Below, one piece after another: positions 53,345-61,104 of a stretch of 64,000 bases of DNA; position 1 is the stretch's first letter; every line of letters starts with the position of its first letter. Origin of the DNA: BS750m-G62 sp964577175 (GTDB taxonomy: Bacteria; Planctomycetota; Phycisphaerae; FEN-1346). The stretch covers positions 7,341 through 71,340 of the forward strand of contig CAZNYC010000003.1 in the NCBI GenBank assembly GCA_964577175.1, written 5' to 3'. The notes under the pieces are model-generated. The model saw only the letters and a program-made list of their open reading frames with translations, was not told the origin of the DNA and made no database searches. Position numbers and translations under genes: made by a program.

Positions 53345-53447
53345 TTGTCACCCTGAGCGAAGCGAAGGGTCTCGCCGTGCGAACCCTCCCAAAAGCAACG
53401 ACCACGGCGAGATTCTTCGGCTCGCCAGCGAGCCTCAGAATGACAAC
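53345..53447. repeat. Dispersed MITE/REP-like element with terminal inverted repeats
   Basis: The element starts TTGTCACCCTGAG and ends CTCAGAATGACAA; the ends pair at 11 of 13 positions. Inside are GCGAAGCGAAGGGTCTCGC and GAGATTCTTCGGCTCGC. This pattern (CCTGAGCGAAGCGAAGG ... GATTCTTCG ... CAGAATGACA) is familiar from intergenic repeats in many bacterial drafts, as I recall. It lies between the lactonase and dehydrogenase genes. Confidence 0.7.
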
Positions 53448-53483
53448 CAAGCCGGCGCAGCATACGTTGTGGCATACCCGCCC

Positions 53484-54257
53484 TTACAGCGCCGCCAGGA
53501 TGCCGCCGTCCACGTACAGCACGTGGCCGCTGACAAAATCCGACGCCGCCGACGCCAGGAACACCGCGGGCCCGACGAGTTCCTGCGGGTCGCCCCACCG
53601 TCCGGCGGGCGTCCGGCCGCGGACCCACTCATCAAACGCCTCATCCTCCACGAGCGTCCGGGTCATCTCCGTCACGAAGTATCCCGGGGCGATGGCGTTG
53701 GCCTGAACCCCCCGCCCGCCCCACTCGACGGCCATGGCCCGGGTCAGCATGGCCAGCCCGCCTTTGGCTGCCGCGTAGTTACCCGTCGTCGGCCGGGCCG
53801 CGGTGCTCATCAGGGAACAGATATTGATAATCTTTCCGCGTCCCGTCCCGCGGGCCAGGATGCCGTGCACCACCCGCCGGGCTACGAGGAACGCCCCCGT
53901 CAGGTTCGTATCGAGGACGGCCCGCCAATCGTCCTCCGAAAGGTCCTCCAGGAGGCCCCGCCGCTGGATCCCCGCGTTGTTGACAAGGATGTCAACCGCC
54001 AGGCCGTCGCGCTCCAGGTCGTCCAGGGCCGCGCCGACGGCCGCCGAGTCCGTCACGTCGAACGGCGCGCCGCGGACCTCGAGCCCCTCGCGGGCGAGGG
54101 CCGCCACGGCCTCGGCCAGCCGCTGCTCGTTTCGGCCGTTCAGGACGAGGGCGGCGCCCGCGCGGCCCAGGCCGCGGGCCATCGTCCGGCCCAGGCCGCG
54201 GCTCGAGCCGGTGACGAGGGCCGTGCGGCCGGCGAGGTTGAACAGGTCCGCGCTCAT
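53484..54257 (-). CDS. Short-chain dehydrogenase, gluconate 5-dehydrogenase-like
   Basis: The 257-residue classical SDR has the NAD(P)-binding motif TGSSRGLGR (about residues 16-24), NNAG (about 91-94), the catalytic Ser in INICSLMS and the pair Y-x-x-x-K in NYAAAKGG (about 158-165). The start MSADLFNLAGRTALVTGSSR and the segment AIAPGYFVTEMT are typical of gluconate 5-dehydrogenase and 2-deoxy-gluconate 3-dehydrogenases. GGAGG precedes ATG 54257. It is cytoplasmic and reduces or oxidises a sugar acid. The neighbouring lactonase supports a sugar-acid role; the exact substrate is unknown. Confidence 0.93.
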   Translation of the reverse strand: MSADLFNLAGRTALVTGSSRGLGRTMARGLGRAGAALVLNGRNEQRLAEAVAALAREGLEVRGAPFDVTDSAAVGAALDDLERDGLAVDILVNNAGIQRRGLLEDLSEDDWRAVLDTNLTGAFLVARRVVHGILARGTGRGKIINICSLMSTAARPTTGNYAAAKGGLAMLTRAMAVEWGGRGVQANAIAPGYFVTEMTRTLVEDEAFDEWVRGRTPAGRWGDPQELVGPAVFLASAASDFVSGHVLYVDGGILAAL

Positions 54258-54343
54258 GGGGGCCTCCGCCTTTTCGCTGTTTCGTTGACACCGCCTCGCG
54301 GCTGCCGTAGTGTACCCGCTCGGGAACCCAGGAGAAAGAGACT

Positions 54344-55111
54344 ATGGACTACCGGCGCATCATTCCGTGCCTCGACGTCAAGGACGGCCGCCTCGTCAAA
54401 GGCGTGCACTTTGTTGACCTGAAGGAGGTGGGCGACCCGGCCGATGCCGGCGCCGCCTACAGCGAGGCCGGGGCCGACGAACTCGTGTTCCTCGACATCA
54501 CCGCCACCGTCGAGAACCGCCAGACCATGGTCGACACCGTTAAGCGGACCGCGAAGCGTCTGACCGTGCCACTGACCGTGGGCGGCGGCATCCGGACCAA
54601 CGACGACATCCAGACCCTCCTCGCCGCCGGCGCCACGAAAGTCTCGATCAATACCGCCGCCGTTAAGCGGCCGGAGTTCCTCGCCGAGGCCGCCGACGAG
54701 TTCGGCGCCGAGGCCATCACCGTGGCCATCGACACGCGCGCGAGCGGCGACCTGCCGTCCGGCTTCGAGGTGGTGGTCAAGGGAGGACGCGAGGGCACGG
54801 GCCTCGACGCCGTCCAGTGGGCCCGAAAGGCGGAGGAACTCGGCGCCGGCACCATCCTGCCCACCAGCATGGACGCCGACGGCACGCAGGCGGGCTACGA
54901 CATTCCGATGACCCGCGCCATCGCTGACGCCGTCTGCGTACCGGTCATCGCCTCCGGCGGCGCGGGGGCACTGGAGCACCTCTACGAGGTGATCGTGGAC
55001 GGCCACGCCGACGCCGTGCTCGTCGCCTCCATCGCGCACTTCGGCACGTTCAGCATCCGGACGATGAAGGAGTACCTGGACGGGCGCGGCATTCCGGTGC
55101 GGTTGGAGTAG
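54344..55111 (+). CDS. hisF: Imidazole glycerol phosphate synthase, cyclase subunit HisF
   Basis: The 255-residue protein has the HisF start [20 protein letters not shown] with the catalytic Asp11. The second catalytic Asp is at 130 (TVAIDTRA), the phosphate-binding loop is [11 protein letters not shown], and [15 protein letters not shown] follows. It is a TIM barrel that joins ammonia from HisH with the intermediate PRFAR to give imidazole glycerol phosphate and AICAR in histidine synthesis. AGGAGA stands at proper distance from ATG 54344. No hisH or other his gene is nearby, so the histidine genes are scattered. It is transcribed away from its neighbour, the SDR gene. Confidence 0.97.
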   Translation: MDYRRIIPCLDVKDGRLVKGVHFVDLKEVGDPADAGAAYSEAGADELVFLDITATVENRQTMVDTVKRTAKRLTVPLTVGGGIRTNDDIQTLLAAGATKVSINTAAVKRPEFLAEAADEFGAEAITVAIDTRASGDLPSGFEVVVKGGREGTGLDAVQWARKAEELGAGTILPTSMDADGTQAGYDIPMTRAIADAVCVPVIASGGAGALEHLYEVIVDGHADAVLVASIAHFGTFSIRTMKEYLDGRGIPVRLE

Positions 55112-55185
55112 ACACGCCTCAGCCCGGAGGTGGCGAGATGCGGCGCGCCGGGTAGACCTGCCCGCCGCGCTGATCGCGAACGTGC

Positions 55186-55247
55186 CACGGTTTGCTTGTC
55201 AAACCGTGTTTATCGATCGTCAGGCACGGATTGGCAAGCAATCCGTG
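55186..55247. repeat. Inverted pair of palindromic repeat units
   Basis: Unit 1 (55186-55208) is CACGGTTT/AAACCGTG with a 7-base loop. Unit 2 (55225-55247) is CACGGATT/AATCCGTG with a 7-base loop. Unit 2 in reverse complement equals unit 1 at 20 of 23 positions, so this is one family in opposite orientations. Confidence 0.75.
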
Positions 55248-55288
55248 GCCCCCGGCGTCTCGATGTCCCGGCCGCGCAAGTCATGCGC

Positions 55289-55306
55289 GTGGGTGCGAGC
55301 ACCCAC
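55289..55306. terminator. Short perfect hairpin between the convergent hisF and PurF-like genes
   Basis: GTGGGTGC and GCACCCAC lie 2 bases apart, one base beyond the minus-strand stop codon. It could act as a terminator for either gene. There is no T-run. Confidence 0.4.
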
Positions 55307-55307
55307 C

Positions 55308-56765
55308 CTACACCGACGCCCGGCGGGTCTCGGTGGCGCCGGCGCACGCCTCGCACGCCACCCCGCTCGGGTCCGCGCCGTCCCAGCAGTAGGTGCAGAG
55401 CGTGTCTTTCGGCAGTCCGACCGCCTCGACGAGGTCGTCGAGCCGCTGGTACCGGAGGGTCGTGAGGTCCAGCCGCCGGCGGATGGCGTCGACCATGCGG
55501 GCGTGCTTTTCGGAGTCGGGGTCGTCGTACCCTTCGGGCGAGGCGTCGGCGGAGCCTTCGATCTCGGCGATGGCGCGTCGTGCGGCGAGGTCCATCTGGC
55601 TGCGGGATCTGGAGAAATTGAGGAACCGGCACCCGTAGATGAGCGGCGGGCACGCCGGTCGCATGTGCACCTCCTTCGCCCCCGCCGCGTACAGCCGCTG
55701 AATCGTGTCCTTCAATTGCGTGCCGCGCACAATCGAGTCCTCGCAGAAAAGCAGCCGCTTGCCCTCGATGAGTTCGCGGATGGGGATGAGTTTCATCCGG
55801 GCCACGAGATCGCGGATGCGCTGGTCCTGCGGCATGAAACTGCGGGGCCACGTGGGGGTGTACTTGACGAACGGCCGCTCCATCGGGATGCCCGCCTCGG
55901 CGGCGTAGCCCAGGGCGTGGCCGGTGCCGGAGTCGGGGATGCCGGAAACGAGGTCCGCCTCGACGTCGTCGCGCCGCGCCAGGGCGGCCCCGCACCCGTT
56001 CCGCACAACCTCCACGTTAATGCCCTCGTAACTGGAGGCCGGGTAGCCGTAGTAGACCCACAGGAAGGTACAGATCTGCATCTGGTCGCCTGGCGGCGCC
56101 ATCGGCTCGACGCCGTCGGCCGTCAGGCGCACGATCTCGCCCGGCCCCAGATACCGGTCGATGGCGTACCCGAGGTTCGGCAGGGCGCAGGTTTCGAGGG
56201 TGGCGGCCCAGGCGTCGTCCTTGCGGCCGATGATGACGGGCGTCCGTCCGTAGGCGTCGCGGGCGGCGTAGATGCCGTCCGGGGCGAGCACCAGCATGGA
56301 GCACGACCCGCGGACCGCCTTCTGGGCGTGCCGGATGCCGTCCGTGAACGTCTCCCCCTGGTTAACGAGGGCCGCCACGAGTTCGGTCGGATTGATCTCG
56401 CCGCCCGCCATCTCCGCGAAGTGGGCGGACCGTTCCGCAAACATCCCGCGGGCCAGCGCCGCCGCGTTCTGCACCACCCCCACCGTCACGATCGCGTACA
56501 CCCCGAGGTGCGACCCGATGATGAGCGGCTGGTCCTCGTAATCGCTGATGACGCCGATGCCCCGGCGGCCGAACATCTTCTGGATGTCGTCCTCGAACTT
56601 CGACCGGAACTGGGCGTTCGTGATGTCGTGGATGAACCGGATGAACCCGCCGTTGTCCGCCGCCAGGCCGCCGCGCCGGGTGCCCAGGTGGCTGTGATAG
56701 TCCGTGCCGTAGAACAGGTCCCCGATGCACTCCCCGCTGGAGACGACGCCGAAGAAACCTCCCAT
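55308..56765 (-). CDS. PurF-like amidophosphoribosyltransferase without N-terminal cysteine
   Basis: The 485-residue protein has a class II glutamine amidotransferase-like N-terminal half (FYGTDYHSHLGTRRGG; IGSHLGVYAIVTVG) and a phosphoribosyltransferase half with the PRPP loop LLFCEDSIVRGT (about residue 340). A true PurF exposes Cys as its first residue after Met removal to release ammonia from glutamine. Here the start reads MGGFFGVVSSGE, with no cysteine. The C-terminus has a four-cysteine pattern (CTYCW ... CEAC, about 453-474), perhaps a zinc site. It may use free ammonia or act on another substrate. ATG 56765 is the natural start, with AAGGGG about ten bases upstream. Confidence 0.88.
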   Translation of the reverse strand: MGGFFGVVSSGECIGDLFYGTDYHSHLGTRRGGLAADNGGFIRFIHDITNAQFRSKFEDDIQKMFGRRGIGVISDYEDQPLIIGSHLGVYAIVTVGVVQNAAALARGMFAERSAHFAEMAGGEINPTELVAALVNQGETFTDGIRHAQKAVRGSCSMLVLAPDGIYAARDAYGRTPVIIGRKDDAWAATLETCALPNLGYAIDRYLGPGEIVRLTADGVEPMAPPGDQMQICTFLWVYYGYPASSYEGINVEVVRNGCGAALARRDDVEADLVSGIPDSGTGHALGYAAEAGIPMERPFVKYTPTWPRSFMPQDQRIRDLVARMKLIPIRELIEGKRLLFCEDSIVRGTQLKDTIQRLYAAGAKEVHMRPACPPLIYGCRFLNFSRSRSQMDLAARRAIAEIEGSADASPEGYDDPDSEKHARMVDAIRRRLDLTTLRYQRLDDLVEAVGLPKDTLCTYCWDGADPSGVACEACAGATETRRASV

Positions 56766-56907
56766 GTGCGCAAGCCCCTTCGCGTGACAGGTGCCCGGAC
56801 GGTCAACCGGTGCCGGCCGGCGGTCACCGGCCGCCGCGCCCGGCCGCTTGGGGCATCATACCGCCGCGGCGCCGGCGGTTCAAGCCATCGCGGCGAGGCG
56901 CGGCGGC

Positions 56908-56973
56908 GCGCGGCGGGTACGGAGACCCACCGCGCATTGATGAGGCGCGGTGGTCACGGAGAACCACGCGCCC
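56908..56973. repeat. Two REP-family palindromic copies
   Basis: 56908-56935 is GCGCGGCGGGTACGGAGACC with CACCGCGC, one mismatch in the stem. 56944-56973 is a diverged tandem copy (GGCGCGGTGGT, CACGGA, GAACCACGCGCCC). Confidence 0.65.
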
Positions 56974-56985
56974 CATCCTTGCTCG

Positions 56986-57990
56986 TCAACGCGCCTTCTC
57001 GGCCGTCAGGATCGTGCTCTCAAACGGTTCGGGCATCGCCTGCACGTCCGGCTCGGCGAAGCCGGCATCCACGATGCGGTCGCGCATCTCGGTCAGCGAG
57101 TACGCGCCGACCATCAGGTTGAAGACCGCGGGCACGAGCGGGCCCGTCCGGTCGGCGTTCATCACGAAGTCCTGGACGAGCAGCAGGCCGCCGGGCGACA
57201 GCGCCCGATGGGCCTTGGCCAGGCGCATCTCGGCCCCGCGTCCCGAGCCGTGGAGGACGTTGGACATCAGGACCGCATCGACGTCCGTGCCGAACTCGAC
57301 CTCGTTCCAGTCGCCGACCTCCGCCCGGACGCGGTCGGCCATACCAAACCGCTCGATGAGGGGTCGGGCGATCTCCACCGCCTCCGGCAAGTCAAGGACC
57401 GTCGCCGAGAGGTCCGGGAACCGCTCGCACAGGGCCATCGCGTAGGACGCGGGCCCGCCACCTACGTCCACCAGGGTCCGGCGGCCGGCGAGGTCGACCC
57501 GCTCACAGAAGGCGGCGGCCCGTCCGGCCATCGCCATGTTGTGCATCCCGAGGACGAAGTCGCGGTACGACCGCATGCGGTCGTGCCCCTCGGGCGAGTA
57601 GACCCAGCCCCCTTCCTCGCCACGGAGCACCGCTTCCAGGTCCGCCCAGAACGCGCCGATCTGCGCATGGTGCGCGAGGATGTTCCCCTGGTAGAGCGGA
57701 GCGTCCGGCAGGAGGGTGGCCTCGGCCTTCGGCGTGAGGCGCCAGGCGTCGCCGTCGCGGGCCGAGAGGCCCATCGCCGCCAGGACGATGAGCACCTTCT
57801 CGACCGTTTCGGGACCGAGGTCGCCGGCGCGTCGGGCGAGGTCCCCGGCGGGCGCGGGCCCCTCGGCCAGCGATTCGGGGATACCGACCGCACACGCCGC
57901 CTCGACGGTGCGCTGGGCCCGGCACCGCCACGTATGGGCGGTCAGGTCGTTGGCCCAGCGGACCTCGGGGGAATCGCTCTGGAAGATCAT
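56986..57990 (-). CDS. SAM-dependent O-methyltransferase family protein
   Basis: The 334-residue protein has an N-terminal helical dimerisation domain (RTVEAACAVGIPESLAEG, ARRAGDLGPETVEKVLIVLA) and the SAM-binding motif LVDVGGGPASYAMALCERF (about residues 168-186). The acidic residue after strand 2 lies in TVLDLPEA, and HRALSPGGLLLVQDF follows. This is the layout of hydroxyneurosporene/acetylserotonin-type O-methyltransferases (Methyltransf_2). Family members methylate hydroxyl groups of small molecules. No biosynthetic genes surround it, so the substrate is open. AAGGAA stands 6 bases before ATG 57990. Confidence 0.9.
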   Translation of the reverse strand: MIFQSDSPEVRWANDLTAHTWRCRAQRTVEAACAVGIPESLAEGPAPAGDLARRAGDLGPETVEKVLIVLAAMGLSARDGDAWRLTPKAEATLLPDAPLYQGNILAHHAQIGAFWADLEAVLRGEEGGWVYSPEGHDRMRSYRDFVLGMHNMAMAGRAAAFCERVDLAGRRTLVDVGGGPASYAMALCERFPDLSATVLDLPEAVEIARPLIERFGMADRVRAEVGDWNEVEFGTDVDAVLMSNVLHGSGRGAEMRLAKAHRALSPGGLLLVQDFVMNADRTGPLVPAVFNLMVGAYSLTEMRDRIVDAGFAEPDVQAMPEPFESTILTAEKAR

Positions 57991-58026
57991 GCGGTTTCCT
58001 TGCGCCAGGACCCGTCTTCCGGTTCT

Positions 58027-58054
58027 GCGCGGCGGGCCGGGAGCCCCGCCGCGC
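58027..58054. repeat. REP-family palindromic repeat copy
   Basis: GCGCGGCGGGCC, GGGAG, CCCCGCCGCGC: a nearly perfect stem, with a right flank GCGCGGGAA like the copy at 62944. Confidence 0.65.
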
Positions 58055-58167
58055 GGGAAGCAGCGTCGTCATCCGCGACGCCGCTATTATACGTCCCCTT
58101 CTGCCGCTTGCGAAGCACTGACGCCCGTGCTACAGTGAAGCCGGACACACGGCACAAGGAGAACGCC

Positions 58168-58383
58168 ATGCCGGTGGACATCTACCTGCACATGCAGTAC
58201 TGCGCCAACGAGGAGGAACGCCAGCACTGGCTCCGCGACTTCCCGGACGACCCGATGCCGGACCACGTGGACCCGCCGGACGACCGCGACCGGTTTCTGC
58301 CGGCCGACCCCTTCGAGGAACAGATGCGCCGCCGCACCGCCGGGGCGCGGGGTGAGGAGGAGGATGACGCCGACGATGCCTGA
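58168..58383 (+). CDS. Small acidic protein of 71 residues
   Basis: ATG 58168 has AAGGAGA 7 bases upstream. The product is rich in Asp, Glu and Pro (NEEERQHWLRDFPDDPMPDH, DPPDDRDRFLPADPFEEQ), with an acidic C-terminus and no signal peptide. The first ten residues contain YLHMQYC. Its end overlaps the start of the TIGR03790-like gene, so the two are probably co-translated. I do not recognise a family. It is a probable real gene given its ribosome-binding site and coupling, but it could be chance in such GC-rich DNA. Confidence 0.55.
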   Translation: MPVDIYLHMQYCANEEERQHWLRDFPDDPMPDHVDPPDDRDRFLPADPFEEQMRRRTAGARGEEEDDADDA

Positions 58384-60937
58384 CCGCCGCCTGCTTGCCG
58401 GCCTCGTCCTCGCCGCCGCCCTGCTCGCCGGCCCCGCCCTCGCCGGCGGCGGGCCGGAGCGCCTCTTCCTCGTCGTCAACGCCGACAGTTGGGCCTCCAG
58501 GACGGTCGCCAACGAGTACGTCCACCTCCGCCGCGTGCCGCCCGGCAACGTCCTGTACCTGTCGGGCCTCTCGGCGTTTGAGTCGACCAGCGTCAATGCG
58601 TTCCGAACGGAAATCCTGGAACCCGTCTTCGCGGCCATCGAGGGCCGCGGCCTGGCGGGGCAGATCGATTACATCATCTATTCGAGCGATTTGCCGTGGG
58701 GCGTCGGCGTCCAGCCCGACGTCGGCAAGACCGAACTGCCCAAGTTCATCACGAAACGGGCCTCCCTCAACGGCCTGACATACCTGCACAACCTGGTCCG
58801 CGAGAAGGACATCGAGTACCTGAACCTCACCTCCAACTGGTACTACCGCCGGCCCCGGCGGCCCGTCGCCGCGAGGCCGTGGACGCCCGCGGAGACGGCC
58901 GAGCGCGCCGCCGCTCACGATCTTCTGAAGGCGCAGAAGTGGTCCGAGGCCGCCCGTCTCCTCCGCCCCCTCGCCGAGACGCATCCCGGCACCCCCGCCG
59001 TCCATTACAACCTGGCGTGCTGCCTGGCGCGGCTCGAGAAGGGGAACGAGGCGATGGCCGCCCTCACCCGGGCCGTCCGCGCCGGATGGGCCGACGCCGA
59101 CCATGCGCGCCAAGACGGCGACCTGGCCCCGCTCCGCGACCGCGACGACTTCAAACGCCTGCTCCAGGACATGCGGTCGCCCCGGCTGGACGTGCAGCCC
59201 GCCACCGCCTTCCGCAGCACCGCCGCCTGGTCGCGCCGGGGCAACCTGACCGAGCCCCACGCCGGACGCCGGTACATGCTGTCGATGATGCTGGCCGTCA
59301 CGAGCGGGCGTGGCAACAGCCTGGCCGAGGTCCGCGCCTACCTTCGCCGCAGCGCCGCGGCCGATGGCTCCAAGCCCTCCGGTACGGTGTACCTCATGAA
59401 GAACCGCAACGTCCGGTCGCGGACCCGCGAGTGGGCGTTCGCCACCACCGTCGAGCAACTGAAGGCGCGCGGCATCGGAGCCGAGATTCGCGACGGCGTC
59501 CTCCCGAAGGACCGGCACGACGTCGCCGGTGCCGTCGTCGGCGCCGCCGGCTTCGACTGGGCGAAGTGCGGCAGCGCCATCCTCCCCGGGGCCATCTGCG
59601 AACACCTCACGAGCAGCGGCGGCGTCATGAACGCCGGCGCCGGGCAGACGCCCCTCTCGGAGTTCCTCCGTTACGGCGCCGCCGGCGCGAGCGGCACCGT
59701 GACCGAACCGATGGCGATCCAGGCCAAGTTCCCCTCGCCCCTCATGCACGTCCATTACGCCGACGGGGCGTCGCTGGCCGAAGCGTTCTACCAGTCCATC
59801 GCCGGACCGTACCAACTGCTCATCGTCGGCGACCCGCTCTGCCGGCCGTGGGCGACGATTCCCGAGGTCACCGTCCGGGGCGTCCGTCCGGGACAGACCG
59901 TCAAGGGCACGCTCCACCTGAAGCCGGGGACCGCCAACCTGAAACCCGACGCCGTCGACCACTACGAACTCCTCCTCTGGGGCCTGCCGCATGCTCGCTG
60001 CGCGCCGGGCGAGACGTTCGACCTCGATACCACCACGCTCTCCGAAGGCTGGTACGACCTGCGACTCGTGGCCGTCACGGCCGACGCCGTCCGCACGCGT
60101 GGCTTCCTCGAGATGCCCGTCACGGTCGCCAACAGGGGCGCGGCGCTAGAGGTCACGCCGCCCGAGCGGCGCAAGGTGGTCTGGGGTGAACCCGTGCATC
60201 TCTCCGCCGCCCTGCCGGGGGCACGCGAGATCCGGTTCATGCACAACGCACGCGTGCTGGCGACGATCGAGGGCGAGCGCGGCGAGGCGGAGATCGACAC
60301 GCGGCGGCTCGGGATGGGGGCCGTGCGGATTCTGCCCGTCGCCCACCTGCCGCCCGAGGGCAAGGTCAAGCCCTCGGACTTCGCCCGCGCGTCCACGCCG
60401 GCGGCACTTTCCGGCGGGCGTGTGCGGGTCGGCGAGCAGATCGCCGCCGCACCCGTCGAGGTGGAGATCGTTCCGCCGCCGGCCCTGCAGCCCGTCGAGC
60501 CGCCCCCCGAGGAGGAACGCGCCGACGGCCTCAAACTCACGACCGGCAAGGGCCGCACCGTCCGCATCACGGACACGCTGCACGGCAACTGGCTCGCCGC
60601 GGCCGGCGCGGGCGGCGGCGGGGTGACGTTGGACGGCTGGCTCCGCGCGCCCGCCGCCGGGCTCTACCAGTTTCAGGTCCATACGTCCGGCCGGGTGACG
60701 ATCGAGGTGGACGGCCGCGCCCTGGACACGCCCGTCCCCGGCCGGTGGACGTTCCTGCCCGTCCATCTGGCCGCCGGTACGCATCGTCTCCGCGTGCGGG
60801 CCGCGTTTATGAAACGGCCGCGGCTGGACGTGCGGTTCGGCCGGCGCGGCACCCGTCCGCTCGGCCCCGACCGGTGTTTCTGCAGCGGGCCGTTCGACGA
60901 GGGGGCATCCGCAGACGAGAAGGCGGACGGCGGTTAG
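58376..60937 (+). CDS. TIGR03790-like secreted protein with inserted TPR and C-terminal PA14-like domain
   Basis: I take ATG 58376 (853 residues; signal peptide LLAGLVLAAALLAGPALAGG). GTG 58352 and ATG 58364 are alternatives, and the GGAGG run at 58354-58363 lies between them. Residues about 20-160 (LFLVVNADSWASRTVANEY; VPPGNVLYLSGL) and about 290-500 (VGAAGFDWAKCGSAILPGAI; YQLLIVGDPLCRPW) match the TIGR03790 layout. Residues about 168-268 are a TPR insert (HYNLACCLARLEKGNEAMAA). The last ~150 residues are PA14/beta-sandwich-like (LDGWLRAPAAGLYQFQVHTS). The function is unknown. It overlaps the small acidic gene by 8 bases. Confidence 0.85.
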   Translation: MPDRRLLAGLVLAAALLAGPALAGGGPERLFLVVNADSWASRTVANEYVHLRRVPPGNVLYLSGLSAFESTSVNAFRTEILEPVFAAIEGRGLAGQIDYIIYSSDLPWGVGVQPDVGKTELPKFITKRASLNGLTYLHNLVREKDIEYLNLTSNWYYRRPRRPVAARPWTPAETAERAAAHDLLKAQKWSEAARLLRPLAETHPGTPAVHYNLACCLARLEKGNEAMAALTRAVRAGWADADHARQDGDLAPLRDRDDFKRLLQDMRSPRLDVQPATAFRSTAAWSRRGNLTEPHAGRRYMLSMMLAVTSGRGNSLAEVRAYLRRSAAADGSKPSGTVYLMKNRNVRSRTREWAFATTVEQLKARGIGAEIRDGVLPKDRHDVAGAVVGAAGFDWAKCGSAILPGAICEHLTSSGGVMNAGAGQTPLSEFLRYGAAGASGTVTEPMAIQAKFPSPLMHVHYADGASLAEAFYQSIAGPYQLLIVGDPLCRPWATIPEVTVRGVRPGQTVKGTLHLKPGTANLKPDAVDHYELLLWGLPHARCAPGETFDLDTTTLSEGWYDLRLVAVTADAVRTRGFLEMPVTVANRGAALEVTPPERRKVVWGEPVHLSAALPGAREIRFMHNARVLATIEGERGEAEIDTRRLGMGAVRILPVAHLPPEGKVKPSDFARASTPAALSGGRVRVGEQIAAAPVEVEIVPPPALQPVEPPPEEERADGLKLTTGKGRTVRITDTLHGNWLAAAGAGGGGVTLDGWLRAPAAGLYQFQVHTSGRVTIEVDGRALDTPVPGRWTFLPVHLAAGTHRLRVRAAFMKRPRLDVRFGRRGTRPLGPDRCFCSGPFDEGASADEKADGG

Positions 60938-61059
60938 CACTACAACGCTAACTCGTGCGCGGCGGGTCTCCGCACCCGCCGCGCGGCCCTGAAAGGGGCG
61001 TTTCGATCGCGGTGGGCACGGAGACCCACCTCGCAAAACGCCGACTTAGCGTTGTAGTG
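60938..61059. repeat. Nested inverted repeat with two internal REP copies
   Basis: The outer arms are a perfect 14-bp inverted repeat: CACTACAACGCTAA (60938-60951) and TTAGCGTTGTAGTG (61046-61059). Inside is a perfect 11-bp stem, GCGCGGCGGGT/ACCCGCCGCGC (60957-60984, loop CTCCGC), and a second copy around 61009-61034 (GGTGGGCACGGAGACCCACC). Confidence 0.85.
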
Positions 61060-61104
61060 TTAGACGCGGCCGGCCCGCGCGGCCGCGCCCCGGAATCCAT
61101 CCGG

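Noticed and set aside
52248..53450. N-terminal extension of the lactonase to 53450
   Set aside because: The extra 85 residues are encoded by the MITE-like repeat and neighbouring intergenic DNA. The signal peptide and ribosome-binding site fix the start at 53195.
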